From assembly GCA_963169105.1 (NCBI GenBank), contig OY720642.1, positions 74,440,716 to 74,504,715 of the forward strand: a stretch of 64,000 bases of DNA, in the 5' to 3' direction. Below are positions 1 to 10,556 of this stretch, piece by piece; positions within the stretch are counted from its first letter, which is position 1, and each line of letters begins with the position of its first letter. Source of the DNA: Ceriagrion tenellum (lineage: Eukaryota > Arthropoda > Insecta > Odonata > Coenagrionidae). Both the position numbers and the translations under genes were made by a program. The notes beneath the pieces were generated by a model. That model was not told where the DNA came from. It did no database searches and was given only the letters and a program-made list of their open reading frames with translations.

Positions 1-149
1 CAGAGGAAAGATGAACAGCAATAACAAATTCAAAGGACTTAACAATAAAATAATATGATTAGCGGGCCCCGCTTTAGGCTATTTCCTCTTCAGGGCTGGG
101 AGATTATGGCAGTGTGGGGTAATGTAACTAATATTTCCTATGTATAGAA

Positions 150-476
150 ACTCTGAGGCTACACGCTAGGGTTAGCTTGCGTGAGAAATTCAGAACTGGT
201 GTGTTTCAGAGCGACACAGAGAATATTATCATGACGCCTCACTACCTCTATAGGTCTGCCAGAAGTGATAAAGTATAAGAGGTACATTGCCGAAATGTTG
301 TGTACAAAAATTCGTTCTTTCCGCACACAATAAGGTACCACAATGAAAACTGAGCTCCACTAAATAAACTCCCATCATTCATGTCATCGCTTCACCTCCC
401 AAAACCTTATCCCTTACATATTTTCGCGGCTGTTGTCCTAACACACCCTCCCACATCCCCATGCGGCGGTGTGCTC
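150..476 (+). repeat. CR1-like LINE 3' fragment (family A, copy 1)
   Basis: This is the 3' end of a CR1-like non-LTR retrotransposon that recurs about ten times in the window (family A). It begins in the decayed C-terminus of the reverse transcriptase reading frame, whose family motif is SFFPRTIS, and runs into the 3' UTR that most copies share. The copy is degenerate and lacks the usual terminal GTAGAT repeats. A second, overlapping UTR piece lies downstream at 568-640. Confidence 0.75.
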
Positions 477-567
477 TTTTATTCAGATGAAATTTCATGA
501 AAAATTCATTTATCTAATATGAATGCTATTTTCGTGAAAAAAGCTTTTCATGACGGAGAAACTCCAG

Positions 568-640
568 AATTCACTAACACCCCCTGCCACACGCCCATGC
601 AGCGGCTGCTGGGTCGTAGGTAAATGCAGGTGTATATATC
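568..640 (+). repeat. Family A 3' UTR fragment (copy 1b)
   Basis: A short second copy of the family A UTR terminus, with the CACACGCCCATGC hairpin core and a degenerate GTAGAT-like end. It duplicates sequence already present at 440-476, so two insertions or a small rearrangement are needed. Confidence 0.6.
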
Positions 641-899
641 TTCATTAGGACCGAGGTACGATGTTGCCGACAGTTGCCGTTAGGTTGTCTAAGTATTGTA
701 CAATATACTACCTACGCATCAAAAACCTCCCAAACAGCTAATTATTGTCCCCAAGGTAACCTACCTGTCTTTGTGTTCACAGTGTTGAAAATGTTTACCT
801 GTGATTGGCGTAGGTGAGCACTCGGGGCCAAAGTTTGGCAACAGCGCTCTTCACGTCGTACTTTCAACTTACTTCACGTTGTACTGTCAAATAAATAAC

Positions 900-1275
900 G
901 AACTCTCTATAGTGCGTAATCGCTTGCTCGACCACACGCTTCGCTCTCTCCCCCCTCGTTCGACGACTCCGAGCCAATCGCGGGGTCCCTTCCCTCCCTC
1001 CATTCGCCGCGGCCCATTTCTTCCCGCGCGCGGGGAATGACAAGTGGGCGAATGACAAAAGACGACGCGTGGGGCGAGCCCGCCGCCGCCGCATCAATTG
1101 GAACGCAGCACGCATCGCTCTCCCGGATTAACGGTGTCGTCGTTCCGTGGCGGCAGCTAAACGGAAACCCGGCGGGGGCGGCCTCAATTGATCTCCCGTC
1201 CCTCAACCCGATTGGGACGAGAGGGCGACTGGTTTTGGACCCGTGAATGGTGGCGAAATCGCCTTCGCGCCGGTG
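900..1275. other. CpG- and GC-rich block, no gene recognised
   Basis: About 375 bases that are far richer in G+C and CpG than the surrounding AT-rich DNA. Stop codons are scarce in several frames simply because of composition, and none of the resulting ORFs (up to 129 codons) shows a recognisable domain. It could be a promoter-associated CpG island, an old GC-rich repeat, or a conserved non-coding element. No TATA box or initiator could be assigned with confidence. Confidence 0.4.
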
Positions 1276-1289
1276 ACCAAATGTATGTA

Positions 1290-1546
1290 CAGTCACTTCA
1301 TAAAGTATCGCGACACATTATGCTAGCGGTTTATATAGGTCGGCTTTCGAAGCAGGAAGCACGTTGGCTAACCTGAGCCATCTCTGTTGACTATGAGCAT
1401 TTCCAGGTACAGTATGATATTTATTGAAAGTCAAGAGGGACATAGCCACCAGAGATAGTTCAGGATAGCCAACGTATTTCGAGCTTAGACATCCGACCTA
1501 TACGAACCGCTAAAGTAGTGTGTCGCGATACTTTATGAAGTGACTG
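1290..1546. mobile_element. Tc1-type MITE with ~96-bp inverted arms
   Basis: A 257-bp foldback element. The left end starts CAGTCACTTCATAAAGTATC, and the reverse complement of the right end matches it closely over roughly 96 bp, around a ~65-bp centre. Both ends abut TA (1288-1289 and 1547-1548), the Tc1/mariner target duplication. The TIR pattern CAGT...TCATAAAGTAT...GACAC resembles Tc1-like termini. There is no transposase reading frame, so it is non-autonomous. Confidence 0.8.
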
Positions 1547-1548
1547 TA

Positions 1549-2239
1549 CGCACAAGCGTGGTGTCACATTACGCATAATATACTCGTTTAAGCACTCGGG
1601 CAGCCCTTTCGCTGGACTTCGCGCATGAAACTTCGAGGAATTGCCACCTCTCGGTGCTTGACGTATCGATTTCGGGTATGAGCCAAATCTCTCTGTAAAA
1701 GCAAGAAACAAGCTCTCGGCCACGACGAATGATGGACTCGAATCTATAAATGCAAAAACGATACGAATGAAAAACGCGGTGAGAGTGACTCAATATTTTT
1801 TCTTTCGGTTATTCATCTACTCGTGGGATACATAAACGAGTATTTAACATTATGTTATGACAATAATTTTTAGAAATTGCGTCAAGCAATTGAAATTAAC
1901 GAGGAAGTGACACCACAGTATCAACACGTCAAAGAGAAACAGCCGATTCACGAGAGGAAAGACTTTCAGCAACTATAAATATTGTCAGACTATTCAACAA
2001 CCATTTTTAAAGTAAATACTGTTGAACAAAAAGTAAAAAAAAATTCAAAATAAAACTTTATACTGACAATCTTTTCGATAGCTTTTGTTTGAAAATGTGA
2101 TATGCTGCGAGTAATTAACATGCGAGTCTTTTTCAGCTTCATGATTTCATGTATTTTTTCTTCTTCTCTTCTTTTCTGTTTCCTTTTAATTTAAATTTTT
2201 TTTCAGTATCGAGGGAAAATTTTACGTATACGACCTTTT
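1549..2239. other. AT-rich stretch with nothing recognised
   Basis: No ORF with recognisable content, RNA gene or repeat shared with the rest of the window was found here. Short poly-A/T runs are the only structure. Confidence 0.5.
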
Positions 2240-2656
2240 ATGTATATTCGAAACCGATTTGTTCACTGATGACGTTAGATATATATTGAGAACCCCTGCA
2301 TATTATGCTAGGTTTGATCAGATTAACAAGATTAGAGAGATTGATTGTCGTACCGATAGATTTAAAATGTCATTTTTCCCGCATACCATAAGAGAGAACA
2401 ATAGGCAGCGTAGCAAAGGGATAGGTAGGTGAAATATAGTTAGAGTAGTCTGTAGTGCATGATGCATGTAATAACAACCAATAATCCATTTCATATTATG
2501 TAGATACTAACCATCTAGCTGCATGTGACCATATTATCTAGCATGTCTCCATTAAATATCCTAGTTGCAAGTCAACAGTGCATGTTTGGTGATCTTCACC
2601 CCCGGCCACACACCCTCGTGGTGGCTCGCAGGGTATTACGTAGATGTAGATAGATG
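2240..2656 (+). repeat. CR1-like LINE 3' fragment (family B, copy 1)
   Basis: A copy of a second CR1-like subfamily (family B), closely matching 26121-26632. It opens in the reverse transcriptase C-terminus (motifs RYILRTPAYYA and RTDRFKMSFFP) and reaches the stop after KGIGR near 2430. The 3' UTR follows, ending in a CACACCCTCGTGGTGG hairpin core and GTAGATGTAGAT repeats. The 5' part is truncated. Confidence 0.8.
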
Positions 2657-2749
2657 TAAGTATTAGGTTTCCAAATCCTGAACAGCTAGCCACAAGAATG
2701 ATGAAATAATTGTTCAATTTATTGGCAGCAGTTTTTATGTTTCGTAAGG

Positions 2750-3255
2750 AGGTTATTCAAGATTGAAAGAATTGCTAGGGACCTAGGGAGGATTGGATCG
2801 AAAGCCGCTGCGAGGAAGTCAACGAAAATATTGTATGAAGAAGAGAGACACCGTAACAGCATACTACTTCGATGAGAGGAAACGAGAAGCACCAACATCA
2901 GGGATGCGGATGGGAATATATTGTTAGAGGATTAAGATAATTGGAATAGATGGAAGCAATACATCGAAGAACTCTACAAAGAACCGACGCCGATGGAAGA
3001 CCTCCCTTATAAAGGACTTGAGCGAGGTTAATGAGGAAGATCGGGGCCCACTCATACTGAAGAGTGAACTTAATAGAGCAGTAGTGGACCTAAAGAAAAA
3101 CAAAGCACCTGGAGCAGACAACATAAACGGAGATATCATCAGTGTGCTCGGAAATAAAACCAAGGTTAACCTGCATGAAACTATAGAACATTGCTACCAA
3201 AGCCTACACCTAGCCGGCAAATGTGTGTTGAGGGTTCATATTCCGGTCTAGGCAA
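2750..3255 (+). pseudogene. Non-LTR retrotransposon reverse transcriptase fragment
   Basis: A broken reading frame with the linker and start of a LINE reverse transcriptase. The stretch at 3018-3251 carries LKKNKAPGADNINGDII, the N-terminal RT motif typical of APE-type LINEs (K-APG-D-I). Upstream, the pre-RT linker can be read in other frames (WKQYIEELY-like). The catalytic YADD part and the 3' end are missing. The clade cannot be settled; it is not the same family as the element at 6.2-10.6 kb. Confidence 0.7.
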
Positions 3256-3259
3256 ATGA

Positions 3260-4240
3260 TCTATTGACGGTGAATCCCATTCCATGGTATATTTGCTTCC
3301 TTGTGAGTGACATCGTACATTCTTATGGTATATTTGAAAAAAATTGGTATACTCTTCGATATTTTATATCTTCCTAAGTTCTCTTCACCATCCTCAAAAT
3401 TGCTTAGTATAGTTCCTTTAAAAAACAGTAAACAGTAAACTTTAAAGTAATTGGAACACTTAAATCATCAAACCAAAAAATCAAACGTCAAACATTATTG
3501 TAAAGCGAGCTGTATTCCTTAGGGAACCCCCTAGTTTATACGTTCCGTGAACATTTAGTGTGAGTTTTATTATTATACCGATTGTTTCATTCTAATCTTC
3601 CGTGTTACAAGGAGTTGTGTCTAAGTAAGAACTCTAGAGTATCAATATAGAATTTTATTATTTTAGTTCTACGGTATTTTTTAATTCTCGTATCTTCGTC
3701 TAACATGTGACAAGAAGTCAGTCTTAGGGTGTCAACCTCGTCCCTGCAAGATGGAAAAAACAGCACCCTAGCCAGTTACAAGCATTTAACCTGTATGCAT
3801 GCAGTTCAAAATGCACTGAAAGCTACGGCCTCCGCCAAAATGTTGCCTTGGTAATAGTTTAAGTTGAATGAAGGAAAGCCCTCCTGAGACCATCTCCATT
3901 TGCCTATCTCCCGAAAGTTGACTTCTGAAACCTCGTTAGTCCTATGTCTATGTCTCTCGTCTTGAGCCTTCACCCTCGTGGGAAATAAAGCAAGTAAGTG
4001 AGCTCCGGGTGACGATTCTATGCCCCTGCGCAACGTATGCTCTCCTTAAAGGACAGGAATTAGGGATTAGTCTTGTATCGTACTATCCAAGACACACCGA
4101 GTCGGAGAATCAGGCATTCGTTTTTGAGCCAAACGCGCGGTGGGAAGGACTGCTTAAAGAGGATATCTTCGAGCATCTGTGTCGTCAGCCTTCTGATGAA
4201 TGAACTCCGATGTTCTGTCGTCTATAATCAGAGAACTCGA
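3260..4240. other. Unannotated stretch
   Basis: No gene recognised. A 64-codon ORF at 4009-4203 (plus strand) is somewhat GC-richer than its surroundings but has no motif I know. The rest is AT-rich and shows no repeat shared with other parts of the window. Confidence 0.4.
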
Positions 4241-4244
4241 CGTT

Positions 4245-4620
4245 GACGTTCATTTTTCTATTGCGCTAGCCGGCTGATGCACTAATTTAGCAATTTTACG
4301 ATGGTTCCCTTTTATTGATTTATTTATTTATTTATATTATCAATCTTCCACATTCCCGATGAAAAGTATTGTAAAATTGGTTATAACCCATGGAATCACG
4401 TATCCAATGGATGTGTCAAGAGTTACTCGCCTTAAATTTCAAACAGGCGGTTGATATTCTTGCTTTACATCCGCTAATTCGTCCTGTCTGTCCTGCAATC
4501 CATACGTTTTACGTATTTTATTATAAATGAATCTTTTTTTACCCCGATTTTACTTTAGCGCTTACGGACTGATGAACTATTTTTGAAATTGTACGATGTA
4601 TTTCCGTCAATAACTTACTA
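4245..4620. repeat. Local duplication plus family F copy 1
   Basis: Two diverged versions of one segment lie at about 4255-4320 and 4550-4610; both contain GCGCT, a CTGATG..CTA block and a TTACGATG-like block. Between them, at 4408-4495, is the first copy of family F, recognised by GTTGATATTCTTGCTTTACA. A TTTA microsatellite lies at about 4318-4336. Confidence 0.55.
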
Positions 4621-5142
4621 GAAATCAGCACGCATTTACTTTTTTTAAGTATGTTACGTTCATGCCGACAAGGGTCGTCGGAAAATTTTTCCCTGTTTCA
4701 TCCTAATAAAATAGACCGAATATGCATGTTTATGTATTTTTTTATTACTGAGACGTAATCATCCTATCTGAAATAGTTGTTTTTTCCTAGATAAAGGCAA
4801 AAAACGAATTTTGAGATTAACGCCTTGATTTCTCTTGGGATTAAAGCGATCACGAATATCTGGACCGTTTTACGTTGTTTCGACTTACGTAGCTCGGCAT
4901 AAATCTAAATAAATGGTAAAATATGAAGAAAGTTTATGATGTTACTTCATAAAGTAACAATAATTTTAATATAGTAGCAATAGTAGGTAATGGAAGTATA
5001 ATTAATCTTCCAATGGTATCTTTTTATAATAACACTGAATTGGCTATTAAAAGAAGTTTCACGAAGTGAAGTTAACAATACAATGCCCGCAAATAGTTCT
5101 CTTCCCTTCTCAATACGCTTCTCCGAAGTGAATCAAGGACTT

Positions 5143-5240
5143 ACTGTGTAAGTTTCCAGAGTTGCTTGCCTTAAAACTCAAACAGATGGTTGATATTTTT
5201 GCCTTACATCAGCTAATTCGTCCATTTCGTCGCAAATATC
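5143..5240 (+). repeat. Family F copy 2
   Basis: An unclassified interspersed repeat. It shares AACTCAAACAGATGGTTGAT and the following ~50 bases with copies at 4408-4495, 5843-6060 and, inverted, 40170-40385. No coding content and no terminal repeats were identified. Confidence 0.65.
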
Positions 5241-5842
5241 TAAAGCAAAAGTTCTTGCAAGACTCATTGCGTTAACCTACACCGTGTGAAACGGCCCGTA
5301 TAAATGGGTACGAAAATGCTTTCCCCCAATATGCTAAGAATGTGAGCAGATCGAGATGCTAATTCTGCCAAATTAAGTCTTCATTCCCTTGCCGCTGAAC
5401 CCATTCTCTAAATTTTATCCTTTTGTTTCAAATAATTGGGTTCAGAAAAATTCATAGGATGCATTCTTTTTGCGTGTAGAGAGGTATTGCATAGCTAAGA
5501 ACAGCGTTTCTTAGCTGGTAAGCCTATTATAAGAATCAGACTTGTTGAAATACTCGTAGGTACACTATTAGCACTAAACATCATATTTTAAAACGAAGGT
5601 TTCATATCAAAAATATAAATGTGGAATAGTTCTGTTTTTCTTTTTAACGGTCTCAGTTATTTTGTTTTTTTTTCAAATTAATATGAACAGTACAGTTCAA
5701 AGTAAATAGTTATGTGGTCAAATTTAGGACCTGATGGATGAGTAAAGGCATACAATTGTAGAATTTTCATTCGAATATTGTCAGAGATACATTTAAGCGA
5801 TCATTTCTTCCATATTTACTCAACTAGGCGATCGACCTATGT
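5241..5842. other. Unannotated AT-rich stretch
   Basis: No ORF, RNA gene or shared repeat recognised between the two family F copies. Confidence 0.4.
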
Positions 5843-6060
5843 TATGTAAGTTTCCAGAGTTGCTTGATTTAAAACTCAAACAGATGGTTGATATTCTTGC
5901 TTTACATCCTCTAATTCGTCCATTTCGTCGTGATTATCCTTAGGACATTAAAAAAGTGCGCAGGTTTAAACAATATGGTCGTTATTTCAGTTATCAGGCT
6001 TCAGTTTGATGACACGATTCACTCTTCAAACACCCAAAATGTTAAAAAAGACGTTAATGA
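5843..6060 (+). repeat. Family F copy 3 (longest)
   Basis: It begins with the same block as copy 2 and continues through AACAATATGGTCGTTATTTC and CAGTTTGATGAC. Those segments recur in inverted orientation at 40195-40290, so the family is at least ~220 bp long. Unclassified. Confidence 0.65.
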
Positions 6061-6487
6061 ATATGTCCTAATGGAAAAAATATCTGATGACCCGTTGATT
6101 TTGAAAATTTTCTCCAAAATGATGTAATGAGAGCCATAATACGAAGACATTGGTGCTGTCACCCGATAATCGAATTTAAATCGAATTATCGCGTGACCCG
6201 GTGTGTCAGTACACCGCATATGCCTCCTAGTGGTGGGTCGCGGGCCGCAGTATGCTGGCTCTCAAGGTAGTCCTTTTCAGAAGGAATCCTAGCTTGAGAA
6301 GAATAGGGAAAGCGGGCCTAGGGTATTACTATGCATTGGTTTCTCTTGTGGCATACTGGCGAAAATGTGCCAAAACTGACCGGTAGAGCGCCGTAACCGT
6401 TAGCAGGGAAAGTTGCACGTGGTGCGGGTACTGCAAAGGCTAGTGATCTTGCATACTCTATGACAGCTTACTGCTAAACGTCAAAAT

Positions 6488-7155
6488 GTGGCCTCGGACA
6501 GCCGAAGCCACGATGGGCGGCGGAAGCCGAATAAGGTTGGCCCATCAAGATACGGACTGGAAACGAACTGGACTCTCGGTACTTGGAATGTGAGAGGAGT
6601 GTATGGAAAGGAGCATGAGTTGCATAATGAAATGAAAGTGAGACGAATGGATGATTTGTGTGTATGTGAAACTAAGCGTAAGGGGCGGGATGCTGTTACA
6701 TTAGATGGCGGTAGTCTGGCATCGTGGTCAGGAGTTGAAGATAAGGCACACGGCAGTCAAGGTGTAGGACTCATTCTTAATGAGAGAGCTAAGTTGCTAG
6801 TAAGGAAGTACTTGTTAGTATCCCCTTGATTGCTCTGGGTTCGCATGGAAGTAGGTATTAGGAGAGTTGTGATTGTGGCGTATTTGCAACAGTAGATGCA
6901 GAGAGTGACAGTGTGAAAGATGAGTTTTGGGAAAAACAGAGAGGTTTTGAATGAATGTGATCCTGGTGAGAGAATAATTTTACTAAGTGACATAAATGGG
7001 TGGGTTGGTGTGAGGCGGGATGAATCTGAGAGAGAGGTTGGGCCTCTTGGTGACCCCCGAGTGAATGATAATGGTGAAAACTTGGTGAGTGTGTGCTTGG
7101 AAAAAGGATTGTTTGTGTCGAATACATGGTTTAAACATAAGAGAATACATATGTA
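6488..7155 (+). pseudogene. LINE endonuclease domain, N-terminal part
   Basis: The N-terminal part of the apurinic/apyrimidinic endonuclease that nicks target DNA for LINE insertion. The ORF 6488-6829 contains GTWNVRG (first catalytic block), CETKRKG (conserved acidic residue) and GSQGVGLIL. After a stop at ~6828 and degenerate sequence, 6920-7155 resumes with ILLSDINGWVG, matching the G-D-F/I-N-x-x-V-G block, and NTWFKHKRIHMY. The frame is then cut by the mariner insertion at codon Y. The intact domain would continue at 8095. Confidence 0.8.
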
Positions 7156-8092
7156 CGAGGTGTGTTCAAAAAATACCCGGAATGTTTAAATTTCGCGCGT
7201 TTGGAGAGTCCGATTGTCAAAAAAAAAAATGTTATTGTGTTGGTATACATGCCCCTGAAGTATGACACAATTTTCAGCTGTATTCATTGTTTACTCTATC
7301 TGTGGCAACCGCTAAGGTTAGACGTATTTTCATGAGCTCGGCGATTTTCGATTGTTAAAAAAAATGGATCAAAGAATTTGTATTAAGTTTTGCGTAAAAA
7401 ATGAAATAAAGTGTAACAAAGTTTCGTCACCTGTTATAACTCTTTTGAGCAAATATGAGTCGACGTTGACTTCATTTAGTGATTCCTGATCAACTTCCAT
7501 TCGCCGCTGTTTTTGTTCAAAATTCAACAATTTTGGGACAAATTTTGCTGCCACGCGTTTCATACCCAAAATGTTCGCAAAAATGTCATGGCATGAGCCA
7601 ATCGATATGCCAACATCATCAGCGACTTCTCTGATTGTGATTCGGCGATCATTCATAACCACTGCTTTCACTTTTTCCACGTTTTCATCGGTTGTTGATT
7701 TGCTGGGGCGTCCGGGGCGTTCGTCATCTTCAACGTCTTCACGGCCATCTTGGAAACGCTTATACCACTCGTAAACACTTGTTTTTTCATAGCAGACTCA
7801 CCATAGGCCTTTGTTAACATTTCGCACACTTTATTACACTTTATTTCATTTTTTACGCAAAACTTAATACAAATTCTTTGATCCATTTTTTTTAACAATC
7901 GAAATTCGCCGAGCTCATGAAAACACGTCTAACCTTAGCGGTTGCCACAGATAAAGTAAACATGGAATACAGCTGAAAATTGTTTCATACTTCAGGGACA
8001 TGTATACCAACACAATACATTTTTTTTTTGACAATCGGACTCTCCAAACGCGCAAAATTTAAACATTCCAGGTATTTTTTGAACACACCTCG
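7156..8092 (-). mobile_element. Rearranged mariner with two 5' ends, inserted in the LINE
   Basis: A 937-bp mariner-type transposon with ends CGAGGTGTGTTCAAAAAATA. It is flanked by TA on both sides (7154-7155 and 8093-8094). Removing it and one TA restores the LINE endonuclease frame across the site. The outer ~265 bp at each side (7156-7422 and 7828-8092) are inverted copies of each other. They include the TIR, the 5' UTR and the first ~20 codons of the transposase, so the element has two 5' ends and no 3' half. This is a foldback derivative and is non-autonomous. Confidence 0.85.
7412..7898 (-). pseudogene. mariner transposase, N-terminal half
   Basis: Minus-strand reading starts at 7898 with MDQRICIKFCVKNEIKCNKV and reaches YGESAMKKQVF, the first helix-turn-helix region of mariner transposases. 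A frameshift near 7785 moves the continuation to another frame. That frame then holds the second HTH (RRITIREVADDVGISIGS) and the linker block KFVPKLLNFEQKQRRM. It breaks off right after VITGDE, which contains the first aspartate of the DD34D triad. The other two catalytic aspartates are absent. After this point the sequence is the inverted 5' end. Confidence 0.85.
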
Positions 8093-8094
8093 TA

Positions 8095-8700
8095 TACTTG
8101 GCAAAAGGGTGATTGTAAAAGCATGATTGATTTTATTGTGTATGAAGAGAGATTGAGAGAGTTAGTGTGGGACACGCGAGTGATGAGGGGTGCTTAATGT
8201 GGGACAGACCACTATTTGGTACTCTCCAAAGTGAATCTGGTCAGAGAGTGGGTACCAAGGCATAATGTTGCGCGTAAGCAGTTGAGAGTAAAAGTGGAAA
8301 GGTTGCCAGACAGCGAGGTAAGAATGCGGTATGGTTGCATGCTTGAGGATGCTCTATCGTTGAAGCAGAGAGAATGGGACGAGAATATTAGAAACGAGAA
8401 CGTAAATGATGCGTGGGAGTGTTTAAAAGGAGTGATTGTGGAATGTGCTGAAAGTGTATGTGGAAAAGGAGGTGGAAGAACAAAAGGTGATGCTTGGTGG
8501 AATGAAGAAGTGAAAATTGCAGTCAGAGAAAAGAAAGAATATGATTGCTGCCAAATATGAGGAGGAGCGTACTAAGGCATGTGAGATTTACAGAAAGAAA
8601 AAGAATGAATGCAAAATCGTTGTGAAAGAGAGCAAAGAAAGAATTCGTGGGGATGAAGCTAACAAAATGCAGAGTGATTTTGAAGATAATTAAAAGCTGT
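8095..8700 (+). pseudogene. LINE endonuclease C-terminus and linker
   Basis: Continuation of the endonuclease domain after the mariner. It reads TWQKGD...MIDFIVYEERL, the W...S/M-I-D-F-I block, and then TDHYLV near 8210, which holds the catalytic histidine of APE endonucleases (S/T-D-H-x-x-V). A stop interrupts the frame between them near 8195. The ORF 8216-8560 then runs into the linker toward the RT, with the WWNEEVKIAVREKK motif typical of this LINE group, and further frameshifts follow. Confidence 0.8.
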
Positions 8701-8744
8701 TTTGGAAGTGGGTAAAAAGGGCTAAGATTGGTGCAGGTAGGGGA

Positions 8745-9770
8745 ATGAATGCGGTAGAGAACAAAAGTGGAGAGATCATGTGGGACAAGAGCAATATCAG
8801 GGACTGCTGGAGGGAGTATTTTGAAGAATTATACAGTAATATTGCAGGCGTTGAGGATGAGCCTTGTGAAGTGGTATGTGAGAATGTGATGATGAAAAAG
8901 GATATCAGTGAAAAGGAGGTCACAACGGCTGTGAGAATATTGGAAAATGGGAAGGCTGCAGGCATAGATGGGATATCCAGTGAAATGTTGAAGTGTGGGT
9001 GTAAATTACTAATTTGTAGGCTGCGTGCACTATACAATTTATGCTTACAGGTTTTTGTTGTTCAACCGGATTGGAAGAATGTGGGACAAGAGCATCGTTC
9101 CGTTGACAAAGGGAAGGGAGGAAAGACCGAATGTAATAATTATCGGGCCATTAGTTTGTTGAGTATCCCGGGAAAATTGTTAAGTAAAATATTAATCGAA
9201 AGAGTGAGGAATATTACTTCGGACTGAATATGGGGTGTGCAGTGTGGGTTTATGCCTGGGCGCGGATGTAGCGACCAGCTTTTTGCACTTCAGCAAGTGT
9301 AAGAAAAATGTATGAGTGTCCGAAAGAAAGTGTACTGTGCGTTTGCCGATTTAGAGAAGGCATATGACAGAGTAAATCAAAGAAGTTGTGGAAGGTTTTG
9401 AGAGACTATGGAGTGGATGGGCAGTTATTGAATGTTATGATGGCGATGTATGAGAATAGTAAGGCAAGTGTAAGAGTTAACGGGGTTCTGAGTGATTGGG
9501 TTGTAATAAATCGGGGTGTAAAGCAAGGATGCGTAATATCTTTGTGGCTGTTTAATGTATTTATGGCTAATGTGTTAGAGACACATGTAGTGAAAACGAC
9601 GGTGTTTTGATTGGAAATGTAAACGTGCGAGTTCTTCTATATGTGGATGATGCTGTTTTTATCTCAGACAGTCAACAGGGATTACAGAAGCTCCTAGTTA
9701 AGTTTTGTGAATCAACGGAGAGAATAGAATTGAAGGTAAATGCGTGAAAGACTAAAGTAGTAGTTTTTGA
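8745..9770 (+). pseudogene. LINE reverse transcriptase domain
   Basis: The polymerase domain, spread over several frames. The ORF 8745-9227 carries ENGKAAGIDGISSEMLK and NNYRAISLLSIPGKLLSKI. Then come CGFMPGRGCSDQLFALQQ (9240-9300), FADLEKAYDRVN (~9340-9378; motif A with a catalytic Asp), GVKQGCVISLWLFN (~9517-9560; motif B) and LLYVDDAVF (~9636-9660; motif C, with YVDD in place of YADD). LKVNA..KTKVVVF (motif D) follows after a stop. Stops or frameshifts at ~9225, 9300, 9378, 9608 and 9745 rule out activity. Confidence 0.85.
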
Positions 9771-9795
9771 TAAGGAGAATGGGGAGAATAACTGT

Positions 9796-10401
9796 ATGAT
9801 GAGGGCGAATGGTGAAGTAATTGAACAAGTGGATGATTTTGTGTACTTAGGTAAGATTCATTCGAAAGATGAAGATGAGAAAGAAAGAATAGATGAGGAG
9901 ATGAAGAGACGTACGAATGCTGGAAGGAAAGTGGTAGGTAGCTTGTGGACCATATCAAGGAATGAGTGCTTTTCTAAAGAAGCGAAAATTGCTGTGTACA
10001 AAAGTGTACTTCTTTCCACTTTGCTATATGGTAGTGAAACATGGGTATGTCAGGATAGACATAACAGTAGACTAACCGCCGCGGGTATGAGTTATCTGAG
10101 GAGTATTTGCGGCAAAAGTAGGATGGATAGGGTCAGGAATGAGTGGGTCATGAATGAATGTGGGTTAAATGCTCCCGTAATGGACGTGTATGAAAGGAGT
10201 GTGCCTCGTTGGTTTGGCCATGTTGAGAGAATGGATGAGAGTCTAATAACGAAACAGATATATGAGAGTAGAATGAGTGGTGTGAGAGGTAGGCCGAGAA
10301 AGTTGTGGTTGAACGTGGTTGAGGAAATTCTTAGGAGGAGGAATATTAGGAGTTTTAAAAAACAGGAGGGCGTGTATGAAACAGTGTATTGGGGTAAATG
10401 A
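9796..10401 (+). pseudogene. LINE C-terminal domain after the RT
   Basis: A 201-codon open stretch holding the thumb and C-terminal region. It contains VDDFVYLGKIHSKDED, LLYGSETWVCQDRH, SICGKSRMDRVRNEW, WFGHVERMDE and GRPRKLWLNVVEEI. These blocks typify the C-termini of RTE-like and related LINE proteins in arthropods and molluscs. It ends at a natural-looking stop at 10401. The same region is found at 63086-63338 and, in part, at 28914-29060. This is the best preserved part of the element. Confidence 0.85.
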
Positions 10402-10556
10402 GGCAAAAGAGGTTTGAAAGGATAGGTCAGTATGGAGGAAATTATTGAAGCAGAGTTAGGTGTACAATTATGTATTAATGAGTGAAACATTTTGACTATG
10501 CCTACCCCGGAAGGGAACGGCGTGATGGGTATGTATGTATGTATGTATGCATTGTT
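10402..10556 (+). repeat. LINE 3' UTR and GTAT tail
   Basis: About 150 bp containing AGGAAATTATTGAAGCAGAG and CCGGAAGGGAACGGCGTGAT, ending in a (GTAT)n microsatellite. The same UTR and tail close the copies at 29197 and 63556, so this microsatellite is the 3' terminus of the family in place of poly-A. Confidence 0.85.

Larger units (their letters stand above)
6190..10556 (+). mobile_element. Nearly full-length decayed APE-type LINE (RTE-like), split by a mariner
   Basis: In order: a ~290-bp GC-richer 5' UTR, an apurinic endonuclease domain (6540-8230), a reverse transcriptase (8745-9760), a C-terminal domain (9796-10401), and a 3' UTR ending in a GTAT microsatellite (10529-10550). Without the 937-bp mariner at 7156-8092 it is about 3.4 kb, a usual size for a single-ORF RTE-like LINE. 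Several stops and frameshifts make it inactive. The 5' boundary is estimated from where LINE-like sequence begins, and no target duplication was identified. Tail copies lie at 28914-29197 and 63086-63556. The clade assignment is inferred from motifs, not from a tree. Confidence 0.8.

Noticed and set aside
907..1296. 129-codon minus-strand ORF in the CpG-rich block
   Set aside because: Open only because of high GC; no domain, no conserved motif, and overlapping ORFs of similar length on both strands.
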